From Saxidomus purpurata (lineage: Eukaryota > Mollusca > Bivalvia > Venerida > Veneridae), in contig JAFMSR010000018.1 in NCBI GenBank assembly GCA_022818135.1, positions 24,106,498 through 24,170,497 of the forward strand: a stretch of DNA of 64,000 nt, given 5' to 3'. Below the pieces are notes generated by a model. It saw only the letters and a list, made by a program, of their open reading frames with translations, did no database searches and had not been told where the DNA came from. Each line of letters opens with the position of its first letter. Positions within the stretch are counted from its first letter, which is position 1. A program made the translations under genes and the position numbers. Below, piece by piece: positions 1 through 10,918 of the stretch.

Positions 1-484
1 GTTGCAAAAGCATTTTTTTCGATAAAAGAAGTTTTTCCCGACTGACTCATGCCTGTAGAAAACAGAAAATAGTTTCAACAAATAAAAGTACGCGATTTTC
101 GCAAGTACAGTTTGTGTATGTATAAACGTTAATACATGTACATAAATTTATATTTCAAATATCATTTATTGTGAAAAATAATACGTCATTTTAAAAAATA
201 CATATCATCATAACTGCATGTATTTTACCTATTAAACACATTATACTACAAGGCGCTATAAACTTTATTAGAGATTCTGTCTCAAACCACTCGTCCGTAG
301 ACGAAGATGACAAAATCGTTGAATCAATTTTGTTCTTTCGGTGGGCATCAGCACTGTCCGTATGATGGGACTGTACTTATGCTTTCTAATTACTTTCTGT
401 TACTTTTAAACGGTTACACCTTAGCAACGGGACATTCAGTTTCTTTTCCTCAACATTTTACTACAAATATTTCTAACCTACGTA
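1..484. other. AT-rich sequence, no gene seen
   Basis: I see no coding domain, RNA gene or transposon end here. The one open frame (307-531 +) has no recognisable motif and runs into the tandem repeat that follows. Confidence 0.5.
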
Positions 485-835
485 TAGCGCGATTTCAGAG
501 TGACGATACCCAAATTCAAACTAAAGCATGAAAAACATTTCGCGCATCACTAAAAAGTTGGAAGTTTCACCCGAGTCAGTTTCTTTTCCCAAACAATACA
601 CTATAATTATTAGTTAAAGCCGCCTACTTAGAACAACGACACCTTCGCTCAATCTAAAGCACCAAAGACATTTCGCGCATCAATACCAAATAGTTGAGAG
701 ACAATACACTATAATTACTTAAGCATACTTAGAGCGATTAGTAACACCCGCCATTGTTCTCCATTTAATCTTAAGCGCACGAAACATTTCGCGCGTCAAT
801 ACTAAATATCTGGACACAATACACCCATTCAACAC
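485..835. repeat. Degenerate tandem repeat, about 3 units of 116-133 bp
   Basis: The core ACATTTCGCGCATC recurs near 535, 668 and (as ...GCGCGTC) 784. Each is followed by a variant of AATACCAAATAGTTG and then, in two of them, by ACAATACACTATAATTA or similar. Units are diverged and of unequal length, so this is an old local duplication. No coding potential is seen. Confidence 0.6.
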
Positions 836-841
836 ATTTCT

Positions 842-1441
842 ATGCATTGTTTGTTTACACCTAGGTGTGAAAGTCAATGTTTACATAACACCTTAAGTGG
901 AAGTGGAAGTCAAACCCTGCTAGCCCTCTCATTCCCTTACTACTGGAGATATAGTGGAGGGATTAGTTTATATAACAAACAATCATTAATTAAATACATA
1001 CATGTAATAGAAACAAACCAAAATGGTATTATCTGGGTCGACTTAATCAAAGATCTGTTCGAATTCAACGAAAATGTCTATTTATGTTGTACGTATATAA
1101 CACCGAGAAATTCCTCAGTTATTGACACTGAAAATTTTGATTTCTATGATGAAATTGAATCTGGTATTGAGAGATATAAAACAAGGGGTAAATGCTTTGT
1201 TTTTTTAGATTTAAACAGTCGCACCTCAAGTGTATCAAATAGGTTAGATTATGATGCGTATATTGATCAAGATATTCACCTGCCAAATATTGTCAACATA
1301 CCGCCACGTGTTTATAAAGATAGAATCATAGTTAAGCCAGGAAAACGCTTGATTGAACTCATTTATGATAGGAAACGGGCGGTTACACAACGATACAGGT
1401 AAAGGTGACTTTACATTCCATTCAGTGAATCGCACGATAAT
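842..1441 (+). pseudogene. LINE endonuclease (EEP) domain fragment, frameshifted
   Basis: This is the C-terminal part of an apurinic-type endonuclease/exonuclease/phosphatase domain from a non-LTR retrotransposon, the enzyme that nicks target DNA. Homology starts near 947 with YSGGISLY and continues through LCCTYITPRNSSV and FVFLDLNSR, the last replacing the usual GDFNSR with the Asp and Asn kept. The open frame stops at 1402, but around 1370 the coding signal moves to another frame that reads GNGRLHNDTGKGDFTFHS and stops at 1441. GNGR and GDFTF are standard C-terminal EEP motifs. The N-terminal half with the catalytic Glu, the reverse transcriptase and any ORF1 are absent. It is related to, but not identical with, the minus-strand copy at 4853-5510. 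It is dead by truncation and frameshift. Confidence 0.8.
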
Positions 1442-1610
1442 GTAACTGTTATCGGAAAATTCTATATTGTAATATCAGGTAAAACAGGTGTGTGTTGTGT
1501 CCCTTGGGTATTTCTCCATGCCGGGAACCAGGATGTGACGTTATAGTCCGGGAAATCTGGCTTCCGCCTAGCAGCTCTCGCTCTCTTCTAGGATCAGTAC
1601 AGACATACAA
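1442..1610. other. Spacer, no feature recognised
   Basis: Short stretch between the LINE fragment and the next element. The original LINE 3' boundary cannot be placed. Confidence 0.4.
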
Positions 1611-2456
1611 CAAGACAAATTTTGATGCAAAGCATCAAAGGCGCTGCGCATGTTTTTGAAACATGATTTAAAGGAATCAGAGTCATTTTAGAATATCAGT
1701 AAACAACCTATCAACGGGAAAAAACAAATACATTATGTTATATGTAAATGTTATCATAATAAGTAAAAAACCACATTTACTACAGTTTAACCAAAAAATG
1801 AACGAATCATAAAACAACCTTCCGCATAATGGTACGATGACGCCCATTAAACAAGGCTACAGCTCGTGGTCAGTAGACGCTTTTCGACGCAGACGAAACC
1901 CACGTGATTAATTTTGTCTTTACTATTGGTCAGTTGTTAGCGATGCTTTACATAACTTTCATTGAGACCCCGTGTATCGCATAGTTAGGTGAACGGTCTT
2001 ATTTATAATGCCTACATTTTACTTTAGTATGTAGTAATTAAAATGGGTTTTCATTAATTATTCACGTTGACAACATATGTATTTAAACTTCAAAATGTTT
2101 AGAGATAGCAAAAACAACTATCGAGACGTTTTTTCTGAACTTTGATGAATCTGGCCGTAGGGTCCGTAAACAAAGCAATAAAAAAACCGTAACCTTCAAG
2201 TTTGTGGAAAAGTTATTAAATATCCTATGAATATGTCAAACGTTTTGAATTAACGGTCGAAGACGTATGCATCTGGTATAGTATTGTTTGTAATCAGTTA
2301 ATACTATTTATTTATTCATTATAGGGAGTTTGTTCAAACATAATACATAGTTTTTAATTACAATAATAATGTTGGCTGCTCCCTATTCGATTATGCAACC
2401 CCATGGTACAAAATTAAAACCTATTCAATACTGACGCTGTGCTTCCGCACAGCGCC
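1611..2456 (-). mobile_element. Helentron-like non-autonomous element, family F3
   Basis: Read on the minus strand, the element starts at 2456 with GGCGCTGTGCGGAAGCACAG, a foldback. It ends at 1611 with the inverted partner GCGCAGCGCC, then the hairpin GATGCTTTGCATC, then ...TTTGTCTTG followed by flanking TTGT. A palindromic 5' end, an internal inverted partner before a 3' hairpin, and insertion between T and T fit Helentron-derived elements. No Rep/helicase or other coding sequence is present, so it would depend on a partner. It shares the 3' end with the element at 3448-4655. Confidence 0.65.
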
Positions 2457-3260
2457 AATAATAGGATCGCAGTGTTAAATCAAAGGACTGAAAGTGCTGG
2501 AGGGTCGATTGTCTCTGAACAACACAGACTGTACACATACATGTGTAAATATCAGGACAACCCATGCATGAGTAAAGTTATCAACAATATGGAGACACAA
2601 ATGTCCACAGAGTTTTACCTTTAACCATATGTGTAAACTTTACTTTTGATAGGAACCCATGTGCTTACCTTTTGCATTCAGTGACTACATGTATGTTCAA
2701 CTACCCTATAAAGTATCATAGCTGTGAATGGTAACTGAGAAGTGGATTTTTACAAACCTGAACTGAAAATTCAAAGTTTGCACAACTTTTAATGTCATTC
2801 AAAAGTTATGGGATTTGCCCATAGGGTTGATTGTATTGTGTCAATAATACAAAATAAATTCCTATCCTAAATTGTAGGCAAAAACTGAACAATGAGCAAG
2901 ATCAAAGAAGACACAGAGTAAATTAATAACTGAACAAGAAAAACAGTGATACAAAGTATCACAGCGGGCCCACAAACAAAACTGACATGTAAATATTCTA
3001 GAAATTGGTGATGATTGATGTTGAGGCATGGCCCCAAAAGAACCCAAGGAAACCAATTCTGGTTGTACAAGCAAAACCTGACACGACTACTGACTGAACT
3101 TTACTGTTATCGAATAATCTATATACAGTGTATCTTATTAACATTATCCTTATAAGTTTGACATGAATGAAGTTTTCTATGATTATTTGCTGTAAAACAT
3201 TTAAAATGGTTTAAAGTCTTAAAATTATAAGTAAAACAGAAGAAAAATGTAAAAAAAACT

Positions 3261-3352
3261 GTATTAGATGGGTTTCGAACTCGCGTCCGCCGCAGTAAAT
3301 CAGCGCAAATTCAATTTCCAGCTTGTCTACCAACTGCTCTACGTCCGCCGAC
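3261..3352 (-). repeat. tRNA-derived promoter segment inside element X
   Basis: On the minus strand an A-box-like TAGAGCAGTTGGTAGA and a B-box GAGTTCGAAACCC lie about 50 nt apart, as in tRNA genes. The ends do not pair as an acceptor stem and no clean anticodon arm forms. This is a tRNA-derived SINE head or tRNA relic rather than a working tRNA. Confidence 0.6.
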
Positions 3353-3447
3353 TATAAAGTTATTTGGTAAAAATTGAGTTCATATAAATTTTTATGTCCA
3401 AGTCGTTCGTAATAGTATTTACGATTAATTACACATTTAAAGAACAA

Positions 3448-4655
3448 CAAGATAACCATTGATGCAAAGCATCAAAGGTCGCCGCTTAAGAATTGAACAA
3501 GAGCAAGGGAATGTAGATTTTTTTATTTGTAACAGGAATACAAAAATGATAAAACTGTTAAATTTTGTTTGCGCATTAACATGTTAGAAAGAGTGTTATA
3601 AAGAATATATAATAAATAAGTTCTCCCATCAAAATATGACCACTTCAAGACGTGATTCATTTCAATTTTTGTAGAATACTGTTGCGCAATATGTCAAAGA
3701 AATATATATCCAAAGGTATTACACTGACAATAAAAGTAGTTAGTTTGCATTTTCTGTTTCTGTTTTCTTGAAAATGACCCAGCTGAATCAAAGTTTTGTG
3801 AAAACATCGCGAGTATATAACATACACAGATCGTACCGTTGTAAGAAAACTTTTCGAATAACAGTTTCAGAAGAGTGCTCCAAGTTAATACTTTGAGACT
3901 GTACAGCGTAGATATCCGAAGCGTATCGAGTGAAGTTGAGAGTTATCTCCCTTGATTTTCGGATAAACTGACTGTATTACGCTTATAATCAATTGAAAAT
4001 AAGCTATTTGTAAACTGTCTGTCTGACATGGTTTCTTGTGATATTGTCACAATATATGCATCATTGGAAAGCTTACGATCTTAGCTTTCTTAATATATGC
4101 AATCTTATACATTTTATTTAACCACAAACATTTAATCTGTTGTTAAACCTGACTATATATCGGGAATTTTACATAGAAGTTTCATATAGTGATAAGTAGT
4201 TGGTAACATTTACTCGATAAAAATAGACGGGGAATAGCCCCGTTTAAAACTGTAAAGTCGTCTGACCTTGCGTTACAACAGCTGAGTTGTCAGCTAATTT
4301 TGTATATACGGAGTGGATAGCTTTATTGTTTACATCACGTGAGAACTATTTTTAACTTTCTAAAAATAAATTATGATTCACTTTCCGTAGACTGGTTTCA
4401 AATATTTTATCGATCAAAATAGACCTTGACCATTTGAAATCGTGCACCACACGAGGGAATAAATTAAAAGATTTAAAAAAAGAATAAAATAAAACAATAA
4501 AAATATTAAAAATACTTTTTCTGTTAAACTTTATTGTCAGTTGGTAAAATTATCTTGCATCGAATAATCTTGGAAAAAAAAATTAAGTCACGTGCCCCTC
4601 CACGTACAAAAAAATATCCCATTCCAGACAGTCCGCCGCACTTAAGTGCGGCGAC
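3448..4655 (-). mobile_element. Helentron-like non-autonomous element, family F3, with paralogous empty site
   Basis: Copy B of element X is uninterrupted at AGAACAATAACG (30831 on). Copy A has AGAACAA, then 1,208 bp, then AATAACG, which fixes both ends of this insertion. On the minus strand it begins GTCGCCGCACTTAAGTGCGG, a foldback. It ends CTTAAGCGGCGACC, then hairpin GATGCTTTGCATC, then GGTTATCTTG and flanking TTGTT. No coding sequence is seen inside. At most 2 bp are duplicated at the site. Confidence 0.75.
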
Positions 4656-4852
4656 AATAACGAAATAATTTTATTCTATTCTGAAATGTTTTTAAATTAT
4701 TTAGATTTATTACTATATAATTTTGAAAACAGAAATCGCTATAATGCCTAACAACTGTTTATATGGAACTACTTGTTTGTATGTTGTGCGTTCGGCCGTA
4801 AGGCCGATATACTCTGTTAACATTGGCTCGATTTTAACAATCGACCCAAAAA

Positions 4853-5510
4853 GTGAAATCACTATCATTTAGGCGCTCATTACCTATCAAAAGACTGGTC
4901 GTTTTACAAAGTTCAATTACATGTTTTCCTTGTACATCTAAGACTATATCTACATTATTTCTAGGAAGAGTGAATAGATTTGCTTCTGTTTCATTACTAG
5001 TATCCAAAAATCTATCAAAATGCATATAATCAGACTCATTTGCCTTGCGACTGTTAAAGTCGCCGTTCACAAATTTTTTTCCTTGTAACTTAAACTTTTC
5101 AATTCCTAATTCTATCTGTTCAAATATGTCAATTTCATCACGATTTATTACTGTTGAATCGTGAGGTGGAACATATACACAACATAAAAAAATATCAGTG
5201 TTAAAATGAAACAGACTTAAATACATATCCTTAACTAAATAATACCACATTGATGTTTTTCAAAAACTTGTAATTTGTCACGCAAATATGTCTTCTGATA
5301 AATTGAAATGCCTCCGCTATAGCGTCCCTTTTTGGTGTTAGGAGACTTATTTCCATATAAATGATATGCACAGTAACCTTCAATTTCAAGATTATAATGA
5401 GAGGTTTTAGATATCCAAGCTTCAGTAAAAACAATAACATCATGTGGTTTAATTAATTCGAAAAAGTCTACATCGAGATCTGATATCTTCCTAATGAGTA
5501 CATTTATATT
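4853..5510 (-). pseudogene. LINE endonuclease (EEP) domain, minus strand, frameshifted and truncated
   Basis: This is the same endonuclease domain as at 842-1441 but includes its N-terminal half. It runs (minus) from LDIVSWNINVLIRKISDLD through VIVFTEAW (catalytic Glu), RYSGGISIY, LCCVYVPPHDSTVI, NGDFNSR and LLIGNERLNDSDFTF. A frame change near 5240-5250 separates the two halves. After SDFTF the frame runs into the fixed end of element X, which supplies FWVDC and a stop. The reverse transcriptase is missing on this side. The coding 5' end is continuous with the 35-bp minisatellite, and an ORF1-like tail lies beyond it, so order and strand agree with one disrupted LINE. Confidence 0.85.
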
Positions 5511-6000
5511 CCACGAAACAATGTCTAAATACTCCTTGTGACTCCCCACGAAACAATGTCTAGATACTCCTTGTGACTCCCCACGAAACAATGTCTAAAT
5601 ACTCCTTGTGACTCCCCACGAAACATTGTCTAAATACTCCTTGTGACTCCCCACGAAACAATTTCTAAATACTCCTTGTGACTCCCCACGAAACATTGTC
5701 TAAATACTCCTTGTGACTCCCCACGAAACAATGTCTAGATACTCCTTGTGACTCCCCACGAAACAATGTCTAGATACTCCTTGTGACTCCCCACGAAACA
5801 ATGTCTAGATACTCCTTGTGACTCCCCACGAAACAATGTCTAAATACTCCTTGTGACTCCCCACGAAACAATGTCTAAATACTCCTTGTGACTCCCCACG
5901 AAACAATGTCTAAATATACCTTGTGACTCCCCACGAAACAATGTCTAAATAGTCCTTGTGACTCCCCACGAAACAATGTCTAAATACTCCTTGTGACTCC
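5511..6000. repeat. 35-bp minisatellite, exactly 14 units
   Basis: The unit starts CCACGAAACAATGTCTAAAT and ends ACTCCTTGTGACTCC; 490 bp is exactly 14 units. Only a few substitutions occur (TAGATACT in units 2 and 7-9, ACATTGTC in 4 and 6, one change each in 5, 12 and 13). On the minus strand one frame of the unit reads SHKEYLDIVSW, which continues directly into the endonuclease domain (SWNINV) at unit 1. The array therefore arose by amplification of LINE coding sequence. Because 35 is not a multiple of 3, each unit shifts the frame and one frame holds a TAG. Confidence 0.95.
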
Positions 6001-6001
6001 C

Positions 6002-6165
6002 CTAAGCACCAGTTGGTTGATGTGCATTGTACGGTTTCCCATTGATGAACAATTTGTCGCCCACAAAATAAACTTTTCTACCTTTCTCCCGTTAGGCTTC
6101 CATAACAGAATATAGAGGTTTGCGCGCATCACGCCATTCTTTAGGAGTTTGAACTCCCACCCCAC
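6002..6165 (-). pseudogene. LINE ORF1-type C-terminal tail, frameshifted
   Basis: The minus strand just upstream of the minisatellite is open as WEFKLLKNGVMRANLYILL.... A different frame then reads KVYFVGDKLFINGKPYNA and ends in TAG at the edge of the repeat array. G-D-K-L-F-I-N-G-K is a sequence style I know from the C-terminal end of the first ORF in mollusc LINEs. The position, immediately before an endonuclease domain on the same strand, fits. The frame change near 6090 makes it a pseudogene. The family assignment is tentative. Confidence 0.5.
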
Positions 6166-6221
6166 AGTTCATAGCTTTTAGCTCTTCTTTAACAAGTAAC
6201 GCAGCAGCTCTGATTTAGTGA

Positions 6222-6332
6222 TTTCGATATTTGCGACCGTATATACGGTTTTAACAGCTCCGGCTAACGCCGTCGCCGTTAAAAATATTTCCGGCCTTTA
6301 AAAACTGTATATACAGTCGCAGATATCAAAAT
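6222..6332. mobile_element. Foldback element, about 110 bp
   Basis: The left arm GATATTTGCGACCGTATATA and the inverted right arm GATATCTGCGACTGTATATA are about 30 bp long each. They flank a GC-rich loop containing GCTCCGGCTAACGCCGTCGC. This is a typical miniature inverted-repeat or foldback element without coding capacity. The superfamily is not determined. Confidence 0.65.
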
Positions 6333-8050
6333 TACAAAACAGTCATTCCTAACACAAAATATTAGCGAAAAAAAAACTGTAAATATTTCAATGTTTCATA
6401 TGACCGATTGATGTCTATCTTTGCCTCTCATTGTGCTAGGAAAATACTGGAACAGTTCAAAGTTTAATTGAAAGTCCATCAAACTTCATTCGCTTTGAAC
6501 ATCCCAACTCCTTTTCATACTGCGATAGCAGTCAAAGTTACACAATTAATTCATTAAATAAGAATCGTGTAATAATTATGATTAAAGTGCAAGTTATTCA
6601 TTTACGCATGGTGTTTTGGTTACTTTTTTTCAATCGTTTCTTTGTCTTTTTAATGATACTAAACTTATAATTGTGAAATTGGATCCTTCCTTTTAACATT
6701 TTACTGAACTACACTGATAACTTTTCTTAATTAGTAAATTAAAGCTATGTACAAGATAACCTACAGAAACTTATGCTTTCTTTTAAATTAAATTGTTGTT
6801 TACATACACACCTGAAGAACGTAAGGATTCTTTAAACTTGAGTATTACAACTTAATAACTGTTTCAGAAGACCGTTCTCTTTTTATCCCTCGCCAAAGGC
6901 ACTGTTAATCCAGGGATTAGGAAAGATAAGAAAAGGCATGTATTTCAATTATAATTCAATAATTTGGAACAAATTAACAAGAGTAACAAGAACTATATTT
7001 TCTTTCAGGAATTATACACAATTTACCATATTATCAACAAGTTTTAAAACACTTCTATGAAATAATCAGATAGTATTACAATCTGCCTGTAATTGTTTGT
7101 CCATGTTCAATTTTGAACATTTTTGAGTTTTCAAGAAATATAAACATTAACGTCAAGTTAGCTCAACAAACGACATACGACATTCGACATTCAAAGTTTC
7201 ACTTCTAAAAATATAACAGTATCGCTGTAATCTTTTTAAGTACTAGATCAACTACAAAATATATAAATTCGTCTTCTACATTTTATATGCGTTCCGCAGG
7301 CAAAACTTTCTTTACATCGTGTTCAGACCTCCTCTTTGCGAGTTGGACCTGCCCGTGAGTCCAGATTGTTTAATTCTCGAGTAGGTTAACCAAATGTAAT
7401 TAACAAATTTGCTCATATAAATATTAAGGTATGTATTATTGAAATGTATGTAACTGTTGCATTACGTATGCGTCGGTTTATATTTGTACCAGTGCGGTTT
7501 CATGCAAAGGGTGATGTATTCACACACAGGTGGAAGGAACATGCTTTTGACCCCATAATAACTTCAAAAAATTTTGTTTGTTCATAGCTCTTTACCATAG
7601 ACAAGGTTCCCAACACACGCTATATGAAAACAACCACGTTGCTCCGAAAAACTCTTCCATTTCTTTCAAATTTGAGTTACGTCAAACAAATTTCGACGAT
7701 TTCAGAGGGATATGATAAAGCTTTAAGAAAAAGTTGACTCGAATGGAAAATTCCAAGCCGTGTTCGTTCTACAGTGAAAAAGCTAACGCTGACATAGCGA
7801 TTTTCGATCAACCTAGAAAAATGTCACACAGTTTCGCTATATTCTCCACTAATATTGCGGTACTGCGAAAGGCAACCATCAAAACATGAAATAAATATGT
7901 TTAGACTACAAATCATGTCGTAGATCGTACCTTTACTTCAATGGGCTCGTGCTACAGTTCAGCTGTCATGAATATCCGAGAGGTTGCGCAGTGATTTGTA
8001 ACAGCTATTGAAGGAAATTATACGACTTTACCCCCAGCAAAGCTATTCAA
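6333..8050. other. About 1.7 kb without recognisable features
   Basis: AT-rich sequence with no usable reading frame, no clear repeat of other parts of the window and no transposon ends that I can see. Confidence 0.4.
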
Positions 8051-8084
8051 AAAGTGTCCTCTTACGGTTGTAAGAGGACACTTT
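8051..8084. repeat. Perfect 15-bp inverted repeat with GGTT loop
   Basis: AAAGTGTCCTCTTAC, then GGTT, then the exact inverse. The TCTTACGGTTGTAAGA core is the same as in the large palindrome at 9613-9794, so it is probably a minimal relic of that family. Confidence 0.7.
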
Positions 8085-9110
8085 GTACACGTTTGTATAA
8101 ACAAATAATCTTTTTTATAACCGCATGCTTTGCACGTCCTTTTTTGATAGCGATAAGCAAGAGTGCTAAAAATGCTTATGTCGCTACTCTGAAATCTGTA
8201 AGTTTAAAATTAAAATCTATGTAAAATTAATATTATTTCAATTTTTATTTGTAAGATTATTCTTTTCATTTGAAAAAAGGCGTTATTAGACTACATGCAT
8301 TTCTAATATACCTACTGGAGACCAGTTTTAGCCCACAACTCATCGGATTCGTTACGTCAGATATTTTTAGAAGACTGAAACGTCAATTGAACCAGTATTG
8401 AAAGTGGCCTTATAAAAAAGTAGAAACTTAACACCTGTATAAGTATTAGGGTAAAAGATATAATGTCGGCTGGGAGAACGGAATGGAATTTTTTTTGCCT
8501 TATTTTGAAGTGGTAATGCAACGATGTTACCTAGTCATCGCCAGAAACATATTTGTACCAGAAAACGTTTGTATGCAGATATTAATACAAACGAGTAAAA
8601 CGAACAGTAGTTAAAAACGTCACACAAATTGACAGAAATCCAAAAATCCAATGTTTTGTGAAAAATCATTGAATAACGTAACGATTATATCTTTACTTGC
8701 ACGCATGATATTGTCGTAAACTTTTGTGTACGCATATATCTATCACATCACTATCACATTATCCTTAATAAACTGTTGTCGTCATTACTTAGTCTGATAA
8801 AAAAATAAGCAAATATCATTTGTGGTGTTGTGGTAACATACAACCAATTCCGTTCATTCCATAGGTTGACGGAAATATTTAATATGTTGACAATCAAGGC
8901 AAGTTCTGATGTTTTGAATATATGTTTTCGTTCAAATCCATATGATTTTACTTTCTCAAAAATACATTTGTAAAAGTCAAAGTTTGTATAGCAATACAAT
9001 GACTTTGCACATTATAGGACAGTCAGAGTTTACCCAACTATCCTTCCGGGGAAAAACCAATTTCCTATTCTCCGCAAGAAACTGCTAAATTTCTCGCATA
9101 AAGATACATG
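8085..9110. other. About 1 kb without recognisable features
   Basis: No coding motif, repeat pair or transposon end seen. The 81-codon minus-strand frame at 8754-8999 has no recognisable domain. Confidence 0.4.
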
Positions 9111-9203
9111 GTGGGTAGCAGGTCTCGAACTCATGACCCTTAATCTGAGTGGTCATAGTGATTTCAAGTCAGCGACTCGATCCACTCGATAACGGAGGCA
9201 ACC
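9111..9203 (-). repeat. tRNA-derived SINE head, degraded
   Basis: On the minus strand TCATGAGTTCGAGACCT resembles a B box. About 60 nt upstream, the TCGAGTGGATCGAGTCGC region resembles an A box. Stems do not form a tRNA. Likely a SINE fragment. Confidence 0.5.
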
Positions 9204-9612
9204 GTACATGCATAGCGCATTGTGTTACTTAAATGTATTAAATTTACCTTTTAAGAGTGGCCCGTGAAATAATCTTCTATGCCTGCAAGCGCACACTTGC
9301 TTTCAAAATATTCTTAATTTACTAAAACATACTAAGGAAGAATTTGCCTTTTCCTTCGAATACATCGTTTATTTGATGGTGTAAGCACAACCACTTCATT
9401 TGTAGTCCCGCTTAAACAAGGGCGGATTCCCCGTGCAAAAATTACATTTAAACAAACAAAACAGATTAGGCCGATACCATATTATCTGTAGGTTCAGCAC
9501 TGATTTATACGTATAAAAATCACTTGATAAAGTTCTTTTTTCACACAAATTCAATACATCCTGCAAGAAATGTTCCAAAAATCATGTTTGCCAATCAAAC
9601 GTCGTATAAGTC

Positions 9613-9794
9613 AGATACATGTACTCGTTTTGCTGTAAAAGTGTCATCTTACAACCGTAAGAAGTATATTTTATACACAAGCGCAACCAAAGTGTCCTCG
9701 GCTTCGCCTCGGACACTTTGGTTGCGCTTGTGTATAAAGTATACTTCTTACGGTTGTAAGAAGACACTTTTACAGCAAAACTCGTACTGTATCT
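9613..9794. mobile_element. Long near-perfect palindrome (foldback MITE), about 180 bp
   Basis: The arms are roughly 85 bp each. The outer part is AGATACATGTACTCG (left) against AGATACAGTACGAG (inverse of right). Next comes GCTGTAAAAGTGTC, then TCTTACAACCGTAAG and ACACAAGCGCAACC. The centre CGGCTTCGCC is a small hairpin. Similar open frames appear on both strands only because of the palindrome. Likely a recent foldback insertion or amplification. Confidence 0.8.
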
Positions 9795-10916
9795 ATTACT
9801 TATCAAAACATATCAGTGAAAGCATTTAGTCAACAAGAAATTAAGAAAATCCGCTGTAGCATCGAAATAAAAATACATACATATTTAAACTTTTATGTCT
9901 TACAAATGTAACCGGGGGTTGTGGTGTATAAGAAACACTAACTCAATGTATGACCGCATTCACTGTATTTATTACAGACATGGAAATAAAGCCAGGATCA
10001 ACTCCTAGAAGTATTAGATACTAAATACGTAGATATCTATTTTCTGTAAAGAATATCTATTTTCTGATATCTATTTTCTCTGAAGCACATCTTATACCTA
10101 AGGCATAAGATGTAGAAGTGTCCAGGATAAAGAATGGAAAGGCGGGAATAGAACAGGGGTCATTCACGAGGAGTTTTAGTGAGCACATTCATACGACCTC
10201 TCAACTCACGCTGACATCTCTTGCGTAACCAACTATAGAAATAATACACAGTTAGGTATATACAGACGACACAATACAGTTAGGTGACTACGGACAATAC
10301 AACATGGACGACACATACGCATAGCAGACGAATTAATACCAGGGTTACACAAATTAACACCAATTCCTAAATAATATTATTAATAATACCAACCACTGAA
10401 AATCTCATAGATCTTCGCTGTTAAATAGGGTTAAGTGAAAATATAGATACTATCATGATACACTACGTAGCTATGTCCAGTTTCAATGAAAAGTTTTGCC
10501 CTTTAATGAAAAAGAAATTCATTCTGGTCCAGTTTGTAAAGTAAACAAAAAACCAATATACATCATTGGATGACAAATGTTACGTTATGTCCGGTCATAA
10601 AACTTATCGATACCTGGAGCATTCGGAAGTGTTCGGCTAGCATTACGGAAGCAACCGATCTTCGATTGTAAAATTGAAAGAACATAAACAAAACCTTATG
10701 AAATACCATTACATACCTGAAAAAAACTTATAAAATACCTTTTTCTTCTTTCTTTCTAAAAGATATCACCAAAACGCAGAATAATTGTTTTATTCAATCC
10801 TGTTTGTGATTCTAAAATAAATGTTATAGTTTTTGTACAAACTGATGCTGAACTGCACAATTTTCACTTAAAATTGTCATATTTTGGGAGTGTCACTATA
10901 TATAATAGCTAATATA
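9795..10916. other. About 1.1 kb, mostly unremarkable
   Basis: Contains a short local repeat of ATCTATTTTCT near 10030-10080 and a small palindrome near 10090-10110. No gene or transposon end seen. Confidence 0.4.
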
Positions 10917-10918
10917 TA

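Larger units (their letters stand above)
2473..4852. mobile_element. Repeat element X, copy A (interrupted at 3448-4655)
   Basis: The parts 2473-3447 and 4656-4852 together match the uninterrupted copy at 29857-31032. The right end is a fixed sequence finishing TTAACAATCGACCCAAAAA, with the palindromes TTGTTAAAATCGA and GGCCGTAAGGCC close by. A tRNA-like segment lies inside on the minus strand. The 70-codon minus-strand frame in copies A and B (MLVQ...) covers no known domain and is best read as chance. The right end cuts straight into a LINE endonuclease frame. The class is unknown to me; the tRNA-like promoter suggests a SINE or composite origin. Confidence 0.7.

Noticed and set aside
2862..3074. 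Identical 70-residue frame in X copies A and B (2862-3074 and 30243-30455)
   Set aside because: Identity follows from the DNA repeat; the frame crosses no known domain and is not retained in copy C.
5511..6000. CRISPR-like regular repeat array
   Set aside because: The 35-bp units are directly abutting with no unique spacers, and the organism is eukaryotic; it is a minisatellite.
6008..6026. CACCAGTTGGTTGATGTG also found at 63110 in the LINE reverse transcriptase
   Set aside because: An 18-nt match in unrelated LINE parts and opposite coding sense; no extension on either side, so probably chance.
9582..9829. Matching proteins predicted on opposite strands
   Set aside because: An artefact of the palindrome at 9613-9794.
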